From assembly GCA_030685235.1 (NCBI GenBank), contig MU839109.1, forward strand, positions 186,001-250,000: a stretch of DNA of 64,000 nt. The letters run 5' to 3'. Positions 1 through 10,986 of the stretch are shown piece by piece. The notes beneath the pieces were generated by a model. That model ran no database searches, was not told where the DNA came from, and worked only from the letters and a program-made list of their open reading frames with translations. The DNA comes from Copromyces sp. CBS 386.78. Taxonomy: Eukaryota; Ascomycota; Sordariomycetes; Sordariales; Sordariaceae. Position 1 is the stretch's first letter; every line of letters starts with the position of its first letter. The position numbers were made by a program, and so were the translations under genes.

Positions 1-1855
1 AGGACGGGTGGGCGAGCATGGGCTGCATGGGCGGGATGTGGAGCTTGTAGCCAGCTGGGGAGTTGTTGACTGGGTTTTTGGACATTCTGGAGAGGATCTT
101 GAAGATGCGGCCTGTTTGGGGGGACAGGTCGTAGCCGCCTGATTGCAGGATGGGGGTTGTGCGCAAGGTGTAGCCTGTGCCGTGTGGGTTCTGGTTTTGG
201 GCATTGTTCGCGAGGGCGTCTTTGGATGGGTCAAAGGGCAGGGGTACGCATTCTTCGTAGACGATGGCGTTACGGGGCCTCCCCGTGGAGGGAGACAAAA
301 GGATAGGGGCAGACATGGAAGAAGTTGATAGCATGGGGTCGATTCGTAAGGAAAAAAAGTGCTGGTGGTAACCGGCTAGAACGCCAGGGTGGACTATAGT
401 CCCGTAGGGGTGCGGGGTGTGTGACAGTTCCAAATCGACGGGCTGGGTGGACAAAATGCCCGTGGCGCGGGCTTCGTACGCGAGGTCGGCTGAGGTGTTG
501 AAGACAAAGGATAAAATGTATTCGTAGTTGGACACGGTAAGAATGGTTTGGAGAACCAGTTCCCGCTGCCGAGTCACGACGGCCCGGTTGGTCCGGTAGT
601 TGGTGTGTTTCCACCCTATGCCGGCGTCTTGCTCGTGCACGCAAATGACATTGGGCATGTTAACGGGCGAGCCGCTGCCGTCTGTCAAGACGCCCGAGAT
701 GTAGTAAATGGATCCCAAGCAGTCACACCCCAGCTTGAGGTTATTGGCCATTATTCCGGCGCCGGCGTCACCCAAGTCGAAGGCGGCTTTGCGGTGGAAA
801 GGATGGCGAGGGTCCGAGTAGGGAATCGCCATGTCACTCAACGACAAGCGATAGAAAAGCGGCTTGTTGTCATAATGCACGTCGTAAAGCACCATTCCCT
901 CGCGCTGGTTGAAACCAAGCTTGAAATCCCATTTCTGCCACCGAATGAGCCGGCCCATCTCGGAGAAGGGCTCCACGGTGAAGGACACCCCCTCAGGCTG
1001 GACGACGTGAAGAGGCTTGAGGTCTGTACGAAGCGAAGGCTGCGCTTCAGGGATATACTCATTCGGCGGCCGTGGCTGCCACGGCTTCAACGGCTCGACC
1101 TTGTCGTCCAGTCCCGTAGGGAGGATATCGACGCGGATAACCTCCAGCGTGGCCGGGTCGATGACCGGTGAGACGGGCAGCGGAAATGCGTAGTGACACG
1201 AATCTGCCTCGGACGAGTTCTCGGGATCGCGCATGTACAGGAAACATTGCATGACACGGAGATCATCGTAGAATAATTTCCCGGACTCGTCGTCCTCGTG
1301 CTTGACGCCATCAGACCCGTAAATCCAGGGGTCGATAACGATCTGTGTTCCCTCGGGGAGCTTCAGTTTGGCGATCTCGGCTTGCACTTTCGGGTCGGCG
1401 AGGAGGGCCTTCTCAACAGCCATGATCTCCTCCCCGTCGCTGTTGGCATGTTGGAAGGGTCCCAGCTTGGCGTTGCTTTCGATTGTGTTGTTGGTCAAGT
1501 TTACGACGGCTTCGTGCACGTTATGAGTGCCGCGGAGGGAGTAGACGACCAAGGATCGTCTGTCCATGTCTACCTCTAGCGGTGTCTGGCCGGCTCGTTC
1601 GGCGACGAGGAAGGGCATCAGTTGGGCTTTGGCGGGCTCGAGGAGGGTGATGATTTTGAAGTGGATTTCTGTTCCTGAGGGCCATGAGGCCTTGATCAGA
1701 GAGGAGCTCTGCGTGATCTCGGAGGCTGTGAGAGGGCCGAGGGGGTGGGATTGGTAGGCTGGTGGTCCATTGCTGGCTGTGTTGGCTACCTCTACGCTCA
1801 GAGGGGCGTGGCCGGGCTCTTGTTTGCTGGTTGCTTCTTTGGTGTTTGCCGTCAT
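1..1855 (-). CDS. copper amine oxidase (3' end lost at window edge)
   Basis: Oxidatively deaminates primary amines to aldehyde, ammonia and H2O2, using copper and a self-made topaquinone (TPQ) cofactor. One uninterrupted frame of about 618 residues runs from the ATG at 1855-1853 off the left edge; the family is usually about 650-700 residues, so only the C-terminus is missing. Visible hallmarks are the catalytic-base Asp at about residue 360 in AFDLGDAGAG, the TPQ-precursor Tyr at residue 444 in VSNYEYIL, and two copper-ligand His at 497 and 499 in YHQHFF. The third copper His should lie near the left end or beyond it. There is no signal peptide, so it is probably cytosolic or peroxisomal, but a C-terminal PTS1 cannot be checked. 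The first 25 or so residues are hydrophilic and non-conserved. No intron is needed. Family assignment is firm; the amine substrate is unknown. Confidence 0.93.
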   Translation of the reverse strand, partial: MTANTKEATSKQEPGHAPLSVEVANTASNGPPAYQSHPLGPLTASEITQSSSLIKASWPSGTEIHFKIITLLEPAKAQLMPFLVAERAGQTPLEVDMDRRSLVVYSLRGTHNVHEAVVNLTNNTIESNAKLGPFQHANSDGEEIMAVEKALLADPKVQAEIAKLKLPEGTQIVIDPWIYGSDGVKHEDDESGKLFYDDLRVMQCFLYMRDPENSSEADSCHYAFPLPVSPVIDPATLEVIRVDILPTGLDDKVEPLKPWQPRPPNEYIPEAQPSLRTDLKPLHVVQPEGVSFTVEPFSEMGRLIRWQKWDFKLGFNQREGMVLYDVHYDNKPLFYRLSLSDMAIPYSDPRHPFHRKAAFDLGDAGAGIMANNLKLGCDCLGSIYYISGVLTDGSGSPVNMPNVICVHEQDAGIGWKHTNYRTNRAVVTRQRELVLQTILTVSNYEYILSFVFNTSADLAYEARATGILSTQPVDLELSHTPHPYGTIVHPGVLAGYHQHFFSLRIDPMLSTSSMSAPILLSPSTGRPRNAIVYEECVPLPFDPSKDALANNAQNQNPHGTGYTLRTTPILQSGGYDLSPQTGRIFKILSRMSKNPVNNSPAGYKLHIPPMQPMLAHPS

Positions 1856-2483
1856 GTTCAATGGTGTGTTGTCGATGGCTGTCTGAACGGGTGTTTTCTT
1901 TCGTCTAGGGATACCGATGTCTTTATGAAGTCATCTCGGACTCCATAGGAACCCGACCTTGTACGTAACCGCTTCCTAGGCATGCTCGCATGATCATTCT
2001 GTCCTCCCTCTTGAACCCCTCATTATCATCGTCCACGGCAACACCATCCATCCTGTCCACGGGTATTTCCCCGCATCTTGCTTGCTTTGAATTTACCCCG
2101 CTCGCTCGTTGTTGCGCTGTGATATCGTCGAATCGGACGCTGTGTGACATTGGGACTGTAAAACAATCAAGACGATCATGTTCCTTGTGTTGAAGTTTAC
2201 ACAAGTCACGTTATTACAAGGGTAGACGAGATGGTGTACAATTTGTTGTATTGAAAAGGTTAAAAAGAGGTAAAGTAGGGGAATCCCTAGTAAAATACAT
2301 ATATAGGTACGCGTCACGTGTTGGGATTGAACTGTTATGCAAGGATATTGTTAAGGCATGTAATCAATATTCAACACTATCCCACAAGAAAAAGGACAAG
2401 TAAACAAATCCATGTGAAGGGAGGAGCCCTTCCCAGAAGTCCAAAAAAAAAAAAAAAAAAAAAAAAAACAACGCAAAAAGAAA
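1856..2483. other. intergenic, amine oxidase promoter side and tRNA-Met 3' side
   Basis: No coding region recognised. It holds the presumed upstream region of the amine oxidase (minus) and, at 2443-2468, a run of 26 A on the plus strand, which reads as T on the tRNA strand. Confidence 0.6.
2443..2479 (-). terminator. Pol III terminator of tRNA-Met
   Basis: Read on the minus strand, the tRNA is followed within about 5 nt by T5 (plus 2475-2479) and then by T26 (plus 2443-2468). RNA polymerase III stops at such oligo-T runs. The second tract is much longer than required. Confidence 0.7.
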
Positions 2484-2595
2484 TGGGACCTGGGAGGCTC
2501 GAACTCCCGACCTCAGGATTACTCTGATGTTTTATTTCACCAGATCATAGGAAAAGCTATGAGACCTGCGCGCTAGCCAACTGCGCCAAGGTCCC
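2484..2595 (-). tRNA. tRNA-Met (CAT, elongator) with about 38-nt intron
   Basis: The reverse complement folds as a tRNA. The acceptor stem GGGACCT pairs with AGGTCCC, discriminator A comes from plus 2484, the T-arm is GGGAGTTCGAGCCTCCC, and the D-arm contains AGTTGGCTAGCGC. The anticodon stem CAGG/CCTG encloses loop CTCATAA, giving anticodon CAT. The T-T opposition at 31-39 resembles that of yeast elongator tRNA-Met as I recall it. An intron of about 38 nt sits at the canonical place after position 37, between CTCATA and ATCCTG. Mature length is about 74 nt. A Pol III oligo-T terminator follows. Confidence 0.93.
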
Positions 2596-2921
2596 TGTGA
2601 CCTTTAACTTGTCGGATTTTGTTGCAGATTTGGACCTGCAAAGGTGTTGATATGCGCCCCACGGCGCGACAACACGATAATCATGGAGGAACCGGGAATG
2701 GGAATGGGTGCATGCTGTTTTGTTTATTTATTACTTCTCTTTTGAGGTTTGAAATGTCGCGAACGAGGGATGCATTATGATATGATATGATTGATTGATT
2801 GAATGAATGAAGTTGCCAGGAAAAAAAAAAACTGCAGAGATGCCAAACACCAAGGTCCCTTGGGCAAAAATGCAGGCAGGCAGGCAAGGAAAATTCTTTA
2901 CTGTAGAAAAAAGACCATTCA
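2596..2921. other. intergenic, 3' side of the diterpene cyclase
   Basis: No gene seen. It contains the tRNA-Met upstream region and the presumed 3' UTR of the minus-strand cyclase, including short ATGA/TTGA simple repeats near 2780-2810. Confidence 0.5.
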
Positions 2922-5900
2922 TCAACCCCTCCGCACGCCGACACCAATATCCCGCACCACATAAATCTGCCCATACAAATCCGTAACATGCACAAACAAC
3001 CTCAGGCTCTCCATCTCTTCAGCTCCCACCAACCCTTGCAGTTCTCCCATCGACCTCTCTAACCCCCTTCGTTCATACTCGGCAATCCACATCAGCTCCT
3101 CCTTCACCCTACTTTCTTCCTCCTCCCCTGCATCATCCCCATATCCATCAACACTTGCCCTCCCTAGTTCAACTACTCCTTGAGAACCACCTCCACCAGC
3201 AATGTGAAACTCTTCAAAATTGACCGAATTTAAATTCCCCTCCCCTGCATCTCTCGTGATTGATCCATAATCATTATACATCCTACACAAACTCGCCAAG
3301 CTCCGCACCATGGCTTCCGCGACATAACTTGTCCTAGCATCCTTGTTAAACAGGTTCTCCTCGGCGGTTTTATTACCGTTGCCAGGCCTGTTGTTGTGCG
3401 AAAGCAGGCAGGTGTACAAAGTAAACGAAAAGGGACAGGAGGTGTGATCTGCCGAGGTGGTGCGGACCCACGAGTAGAAGGTTCGGGAGTCTGGCGGGGT
3501 GAAGATCTTGGTCTTGGGTTGTGCTTGGGGGTTGACAGTGTTGAGGGAAGCGGAAGAGGAGAGGCGGCGGCGTTTGGATGGTGGTTCGGGGGAGGAAGGG
3601 TCGCTGGGCTCGGACTCCGAGATGGGCGATGGGAGACCGGTTTCCTCCTCCTCACGACGGCTCAACTGGTCCGTAGCGGCAGCAAACTGCATGTTATCCT
3701 CGGCATGGCTCACATGCGCCAACAAGAACGTCTTTACCTCCCTCGCCAACCTCTTCTGCACCCTCTCCGGTGCACCTCTCACGGCCGGATGCAGCAGAAT
3801 ATGCCCGACATATCGAAAAAGAGTAGACCGGATTATCTTCAGATTGGTAGGCGTGTGGTCCGCGTCTCCCCAGATACTTCTTTTCCTCCCCAAGGGATCA
3901 TCAAACTCGTCAAAGACCTGATCAATCACTTGTCTAACCGCCTCCAAACTTCCCTTGCTTCCGTTGTAGAAACCTAAAAAGTCCCGCTCGACTGCCGTCT
4001 CCATGTACTCATCAACTTGGTAGTTGAGCATGGACAGGACCATCATCTCTTGGAGGACGTAGTTGCTTGGGCCTCCACTGTGGCCGTGGCCGTGGCCGTG
4101 GCCGTGACCATGACCGCCACTGGCTTGCACGCCGAGTGCATTACTCGCCGTCCAAGTCAGCGGGATGAAAGCCATGTACTTCTCATCTGCCCCTTGTGCA
4201 GCTGCTGCACATGTTTCCGGAAATATCCCCAGCTCCTTCCTCTTCCGCTGGAGAAAGCCCAGGGCATAGCAAGCTTGCATCTCCGCCACTCTCAACAGCC
4301 GCGGCGCGAGGTTCCTGAACAGCGGTGTAAGAGAGATGAGCTGTCCTGCTTTCAGCACACCCTCGAGCAGCCCCTCGGAAACGAACAGCGAGGAGTCACT
4401 GGTGGTGCTTTGCACGAGCCGCATGTGGCCATTGGCATCCACGACGGACGTGGACGCACTGCACGTGAAGTCAGGAACAGGCACCACGGCAGCGGCAAGA
4501 CAGTACGCCTCGCATAACACCGGCGAAGCATATGTGACCTTCTCGATCCAGAGATACTGCCCCTTCTTCCAGTCGTGCCTGTGAGCCTCAAGAAAGGCCT
4601 TGCCGCTTTCGATGCTGGCAGTGATGAAGTTTACGCCGTGCATGCGTCCCAGCTGTTGGATCCAGGGGAGGTGGGACAGCCAAGAGAGGGTGAGGATGCC
4701 ATAGGCGGTGACTTCGGCGATGCCGTTCGCCCATGACCCATCAAGGCCTTGTGAGCCAAGTACTTTGGTGAGGACGTGAAGGGATGTCATGGGGATTTGC
4801 TCCTGGAGCTCGGGAGCGAGTTGGAAGACGGAAGCTTCGAGTGAAGGGTTGGCGGCCATGCTGTCGAAGAGGGAGGCCAAGGATTGGGAAAGGAGCATCA
4901 TCCAGTAAAGTTCGTTGATGTGCTAGACTTTCCTTGTCAGTTTCCATCTGTCATGGTCGTCAAGAAGGGAAAGACGTACCCATTTCTCCCTCACACTATT
5001 GGTGTGAACCTGTTGACAAAGGTACTTGGCCGTCTTGACAATCTGTTGAGAATACATGGTCGGATCATCCATCATCAACAGACACGTCAAGACATTGCAG
5101 TTAGCACTGATACTAGGATTCCTTTCCCCTTCATACGTCCTGAAATGGTCCTTTGCTTCAAACGCGCTGATCAGCGGCTCGACGCCGACCTTGGTATTGC
5201 CAAGATGTCTCAACGCCATGATCGCCCTTGCCGTGTCATCCGCATCGACAAGTCCACCGGGAACTATTGTAAGGAAACCGGTCTGGTTAGCATTTTCCGT
5301 CTCCTTTCTTTCCCCTTTCACCCAAGAACAAGAACAAGACTCACAAAAACTAAACAGCCCCCCGTCCCTCTCCCAACCCCTCTCCAAATACCCTCTAATC
5401 GCCCTCGTGCTCCCCTCCGAGCTCTCCCCAAACCCAACCCCCGCCTCCGCCAACGTGGTAACAACCCACGTAACCTCAAACGTCTCGGTAGGCCACGCGC
5501 ACGGCACCCCTCCATCGCCCTTCTGCCCTCCGTCCATGTCTCCTTCTCCCTCAAACCTCTCCCGTTCCACCACCCCTCTCAAGTAGCCCTCCGACTCGTC
5601 ATCCCACAAGCCCTTCTCCGCCAAGCCCATAAGGTAAGCAGCTGTAGACGCCGGGCTAGCGAGCATGGACCCGTTTTCTTCTTTGAGATGGCCGACTTTC
5701 TCGAAATCGATATACCCCGTCAGTGCTTCGAGGGAGTGATAAAGTGTTGACCGGGCTTTGTAGACGTAGTTGGCTGGTAACTTTGCCAGTTTCGCGTCGT
5801 GGAGGGCTCGGAGAGTGGCAGAGCCGGGGAAGGAGGAGAGGCCTTGGACCCCGGACTCTTCAAGTAACAAAAAGAGGCGAGTGACGAGGAGCTCGAAACC

Positions 5901-6320
5901 GACTTGGTCTGTTGATGCGACGTCCCAAGTGGAAAGCATGGATTGTAGGGCCGTGGAGGCGTGTGAGATACGGGATGGGAGGGGCCAGTCCTGTTCAAGC
6001 TGCCGGTGGGTTGGGTGATGAGAGGGGAAGAGGGAGTGGCGCTTGAGAGCGAGCAAGGCGGCGGCTGTGTTGAGGATGCCGTCGATGGGCGTGGCGTAGG
6101 AGGTCCATCCGCCTGTTGATGGAAGTTGGTGGCGGAGGATGTAGGTGAAACATTGTGGGAAGAGGAAGTGTCCGGAGTTGGATGGCTTTTGGATCATGGA
6201 TAGCCAGGCAGTATCGTAGATGGCTGAGGAGGTGGTGCCTAGGCCTTTCCCGGAAGAGCAGTGGGAGGAGACGAAGGTGACAAGAGAGTTGATCTGGGCT
6301 TGGAGGCTTAAAGGATCCAT
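2922..6320 (-). CDS. bifunctional CPS/KS-type diterpene cyclase (ent-kaurene synthase-like)
   Basis: Predicted two-step cyclase taking GGPP to a copalyl diphosphate and then to a tetracyclic diterpene such as ent-kaurene. Proposed exons on the minus strand are 6320-5345, 5263-4980 and 4922-2922 (about 1086 aa). Intron 4923-4979 has GTACGT, a CTGAC branch and CTAG, and joins VREKW to HINELYW. Intron 5264-5344 has GTGAGT, GCTAAC and ATAG but is 81 nt and in frame, so skipping it is also possible. The N-terminal part has SAIYDTAW and the class II acid motif DADDTA at about residue 331 after splicing. The C-terminal class I domain has DEYME at about 724, corresponding to the DExxE of fungal CPS/KS, and NDYGSITRDAGEGNLNSVNF at about 967, the NSE-type metal site. 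Oddities are a His-Gly repeat just before DEYME and a long Ser/Pro/Glu linker with KRRR. At about 1090 aa it is longer than the usual 950. Product identity is inference. Confidence 0.88.
4080..4112 (-). repeat. in-frame hexanucleotide repeat coding His-Gly
   Basis: About five copies of a GTGGCC/GTGACC-type unit on the plus strand encode alternating His-Gly residues in the class I domain of the cyclase, roughly 25-35 residues before DEYME. It is a length-variable microsatellite inside coding sequence. Confidence 0.8.
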
Positions 6321-7715
6321 GATTGTGAATGAATACGTAACGTGTGATGTTATAGTGAGTTGTGAATGGAAGATTGGTTGATGGACTGTTGACTGAAACG
6401 GTGGACGGATGTCGACATGTTATACTTGCCATCAGGCCTCGGTCCATTGTTGCAAGCATGAGACCGGAGATGCATTCATCCATCCTGCTAGTTTCCCTGT
6501 CGACTCCGACATCACCGAGTGATTTGCTCGAGGATCGTCACCTCTTGTCAAATTTCATTCAGCTGTCAGTTGTGATGACTGGCCGAAGTCATCACTGCGA
6601 TCAACAAAGCTTGTCGGAGCATATCAGTTGGGCCCTAAGATTCCAGTAGGGTTCCCTGCTTCAGCCCCATGAGCAGTAACCGCTTACGAAATTCCGTGTC
6701 ATCGAAATTAGCCACTTCTTGCACAGAGAGTCAGCAATCAACAGTCTTGTGGTTCTAGCACAGCCCGAATGCATGGCAATGATGGAATAAGCACAACGGC
6801 CTACTAGCCTGAACACTCGCCTGAACTCACTTTGTCCTGTTTGTGATGACAATAACACGTTTCAACGCACGTCATGAGGCCCGGTGGATTGGGATCAACC
6901 CCCGGAATTCCCGGTGCGACTTGAAGTTTATGCCGTGCTGTCAACGGGGCCGTTTTTGTCTAACTCGGACTAATTCCGGGGTCCGCCAGGGAGTGTGACT
7001 GTAATACTGTAGCTGAAGTCTGTTGAGCATGTCCCACTTCATGGTTGTGTACCTGGCGACGATCCGGGTTTTATGGACACAGGGCCATGGCTATGGACTG
7101 TTGTCTCAGGCTGGGGTGGGAACTCGGAAGTCACGGCGAAGCTATCACCAAATTTGATCCCGGAGTATTGTAACCCTGGGGCGTGTAAGACATGGGTGCG
7201 GGTACACTAACTGTGTAACTAGCTGGACAGGGGTTGATAGCACGCTGCAGCCCTGAAAGTCGGCCCCCTGTTAGGCTGCGTTGGATCCATGACGGCGATC
7301 AGTGCAGTGGTGAAAACTCCGGGGGTAGTGATGATGATGATGATGATTATCCGGGATCTGGGGCTGCACGACGGTTGATGTCGTGCTTGTGATGATGTTG
7401 TTGATCGTTCAGCTGAATGGACGGTGCCTGAATGACTGGCAGCTCCTCGAGTCACACAAGACTTTGTTGATCCCTGAGATGGAGTGAGTGACGCTGATGA
7501 ACCCAGCCGAGGTCAGAATCCACGCAACGGACGCGTGTCGGGTAAAGAAATGGCTTCGCAACAGTGGCGACACTCTCTAAGCAACCAGTTGCATGTTTGC
7601 CCTCAAAATCCAGCTGCCTTATTAGTACTGGTCCTGCGCCGCACTCTTGCTTCAGTAAGCCGTGCCATACGCGTACAGACAGGCAACCATCAAGTCACCT
7701 ACCTAAATCGATAAA
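6321..7715. other. 1.4-kb divergent intergenic region (cyclase / FAD oxidase)
   Basis: It separates the minus-strand cyclase start from the plus-strand FAD oxidase start, so it probably holds both promoters. A short GAT repeat occurs near 7328-7347. I see no convincing gene. Confidence 0.55.
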
Positions 7716-9413
7716 ATGTCAGCTCTTCTCAAACTCTTCAGATTATCTGGAACTCACCTCCTTTCCGCCACAAACATGAAGCACTCTTTATTCCTCCGCC
7801 AAAACTCAACCATGTCCGTCCCAAAGACCGACCTTGAGCGAGCAGCCGCTGCCCGCGACCTCCTCAAATCCACCTTTGGGCAGCGCGTCACCACCTTTGA
7901 TGATGCTGCCTCCGGGCCATATGTGGCTCTCACGGCTCCCTGGTATGTGTTCCTCTGTTCCCGTCACCCTCTTCTCATCAACACACCCACCCGCTAATCA
8001 CCTCCCAGGTCAACAACCTGCCACACCCGCTCCGCAGCCTACTTCCAGCCCGTTTCGCCCACCGAAGTCAGTACTGCTCTCTCCATCATCACCAAAACCC
8101 AATCCAAATTCGCTGTGCGCGCTACAGGCCACAACCCCAACCCGGGCTTTAGCAGCACTTATGAAGACGGGGTCATCATTGATCTACACCGTTTGGATAC
8201 CAAGTCTTTTGACGAGGAAACCGGCATAGCTAGCGTCGGTGCAGGAAACACATGGGGAGAGGTGTATACCTGGCTCGAAGGAAAAGGGAGGAGTGTAATG
8301 GGTGGACGGTATGAAGAGATTGGTGTAGCCGGGTTTTGCTTGGGAGGAGGGATGCCGGGGTTTGTGAACCTGCGAGGGATGGGGTGTGATCAGGTTCGGG
8401 GGTTTGAGGTCGTCCTCGGAGACGGAAACACAGTCTACTGCTCTGCCCATGTCCGACCGGATCTCTACCGCGCGTTGAAAGGCGGCGGGTCGAACTTTGG
8501 CGTCGTCACCCGGTTCGATTTGCAGACGTATCCGTTGCTGAAGACGCAGTACACCGTCAGCTTGTACAAGCCGGATGATTACGGAAATATCGTCAAGGCG
8601 TCGGTGGATGCGCACAAGGAGATGGAGCATGATCCCAAGGCGGCGTACTTTACCAATGTCCATAGGGACTTTGTCGCCATCGGCCAGTTGTATGCCGATA
8701 CGCCCGAGGAAGAACCAAAGGTGTTTGAGCCGTTTAAGAAGCTGGAGAGCATGATGATGGCGCCGGTTGTGCCAAAGACTGATGGCACGCTGTCGACACT
8801 GGCGCAGGCGATTGGACATCGGCCTCCCAAGGGCAAGTAAGTTGTCCCTCCTTTTCTTCATTCTTTTCCCCCAACCCCTCATCTCAACCATCTGCCCATG
8901 CTAACCACTCCCTCTTCCCACAGACGCGTCATCTTCACCATCTCCACACAAGTCGATCAAGACCTCTATCTCGCCATCCACAACATCTGGCAAGACGTAA
9001 CGGCAACGCTCCCTTCTTCCGCCGACGGCACAGACCTGCACTACACCATCCAACCCGTGACTGCCTCGGCCGCACGCGCCGGTCGCGATAACGGCACAGG
9101 CGGCAACGCGCTTGGCTTAAAGGAGGTGTCGCAGAACTGGTACGTGTTCACGTTGGAGTACCCCAAGAACGGAGACGATTCTGTCCATCGGACTGCCATG
9201 GATAGCCTCTACGAGCAGGTCAAGAAGACGGCTGAGGAGAGGGGCTTGCTGTTGGACTTCATTTGCCCGACGTTTGCCGACAAGAGACAGGATGTGCTGA
9301 GGGGGTTTGGCGAGGAGAATGTTGGGATGATCAAGGAAGTTGCAGCAAAGTATGATGGGGATGGTGTTTTTCAGAAACTGCAGTATGGAGGGTTTTTGGT
9401 GAGGGATTTGTAG
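7716..9413 (+). CDS. FAD-linked oxidase (PCMH / berberine-bridge-like)
   Basis: Likely oxidises an alcohol or ring substrate with O2 through FAD. Proposed exons are 7716-7942, 8009-8836 and 8924-9413 (514 aa). Intron 1 (GTATGT, GCTAATC, CCCAG) joins TAPW to STTCHTRS; intron 2 (GTAAGT, GCTAACC, CACAG) joins PPKGK to RVIF. The FAD domain is visible: KFAVRATGHNPNPG (the His-bearing loop), GVIIDLHRL, SVGAGNTWGEVYTWL, GFCLGGGMPGFVNLRGMGCDQV, VLGDGNTVYC and RALKGGGSNFGVVTRFDL. The C-terminal YGGFLVRDL fits the usual end of this family. Later in-frame ATGs at 7776 and 7812 could be the true start; the first 32 residues are only weakly conserved in character. No clear secretory signal is seen. It lies between the cyclase and a P450, which suggests, but does not prove, a tailoring role. 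Confidence 0.88.
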
Positions 9414-10986
9414 GTGGCGACTGGCCCCGTAGTGCATTATTGTCCCTTAACATTTTATGGCGCTGAAGACGGCTTAAAGAGATAATGAAAGTTATTACCC
9501 CACCTCTTACAACCATTAAAGCATGCACACCTCTTTCCATTCAGCCATTTGCAGGCGCAAACACACGGCGCCAATTTTCCCTTTGACATCATCTTTTTTC
9601 CCAACTTACCTCTGTCGTTCCTTGTACGCACCGCAAAAAAGGACGAATGATGGTCGCATTTTTACAATCAGTTTTATACGACAGTTGACCAACATGATAA
9701 ATTTGCAAGTACCATCAAGCCATCATCGGGTCCTCCGAGCCTTCTTGCACATTACAATGGTCAGTGCCCTGATTCAGCCTCTGGTAGTGATTCCTCGACC
9801 ACCTAACGAAGGGGCAATCAATGCCTCCTGAAATCCCCCTCTTTCAAGTTTCGCTCCCAGATATCGGCCACGGCACAATGTTGGCCCAACCCATCTCAAA
9901 TTCCAGCCTCATCACCGGCTTTAGTCTTCGGTTCAAATGCCGGAACTATTCCAAGACATGTTCGCAGATCACCACGTGCGGACATGGACATCACCCTGCT
10001 GGCCCTGCTCGCCCTACGACCCCACAGTGTCTGTGATTGCGAATAGCTTCAACGGGCATCCCTGTCTCAGCGCGTCAAGGATACAGTGTCCACAAAGAAA
10101 CTCCGAAGCATTCGAGCTTCAACACCATTGAACAACAGGGCGACATAGCGCAATAAGACATGTTCCGCACCGCCGTTTTGGGAAATCCACTGTACCCACT
10201 GCATCCACTGCGGGATATAGACATCATCAAGAAGACGTCAACTTTCAGACTCGAGTCCTCACAGGGCGAAATGGCGAAACACTCAATGCCTGTTGGGAAC
10301 CAATTCCAACTGTGATGGCTCCAGGATTCCAGTTATGGCCGGATATCTCCACGGAGCAGACGTTGATACCGGCAGCTGAGAAGTGATCGCTGTTCGGACA
10401 TGGAGTATCCACAGCCACCAACTGTCAAGACAAGTCGGACTTGCTTCTTGGTGTGTTTGATATGCACGACATCAGCCGCCCAGGAGGCTATCCTGCAGGT
10501 TTTCCGGTGCATGGCCGTTGAGGATTGCAGCTGAAGAAGGCAGGAAGGTTTGTGATGAGGAAAGACATCAGTGCCATGTGGAGACAGAGTTCCCTGACTT
10601 TCCCTTCAATGTCAAGGCAACACTGGCCGGTGAGCATTGACGAGCATCAGGGACTAGAACTCTAGGTAGTCCGACTCAGCTCACATGTGTAGGATCATAT
10701 GTGATACCTAGCTTCAACTTGTCGGCGTTATCACTGACTCCGACTCTCAGCCCTCGGGGAAACGAGTGAATGATGCGAGTGAAAAAGTACAGCTTCACTT
10801 TAGCTGGAGAAATCGACGTCAGGGCAAGAGAGAAGTAGTTCGGTCAGCCAAAGTCAGAAAGACATAAAGGACAACGGAGACATCTTTCTCCCACCTCAAC
10901 CTCAACCTCAAACCATATCATCCAGTCCACTTCCATCATATTCTCAACCAAGTCTTCACCAAACAAAAGCACAAAGATACAGCACA
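9414..10986. other. 1.6-kb intergenic region
   Basis: It holds the 3' UTR of the FAD oxidase and the upstream region of the P450. No frame longer than about 100 codons carries recognisable protein character, and I see no tRNA or repeat. Confidence 0.55.
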
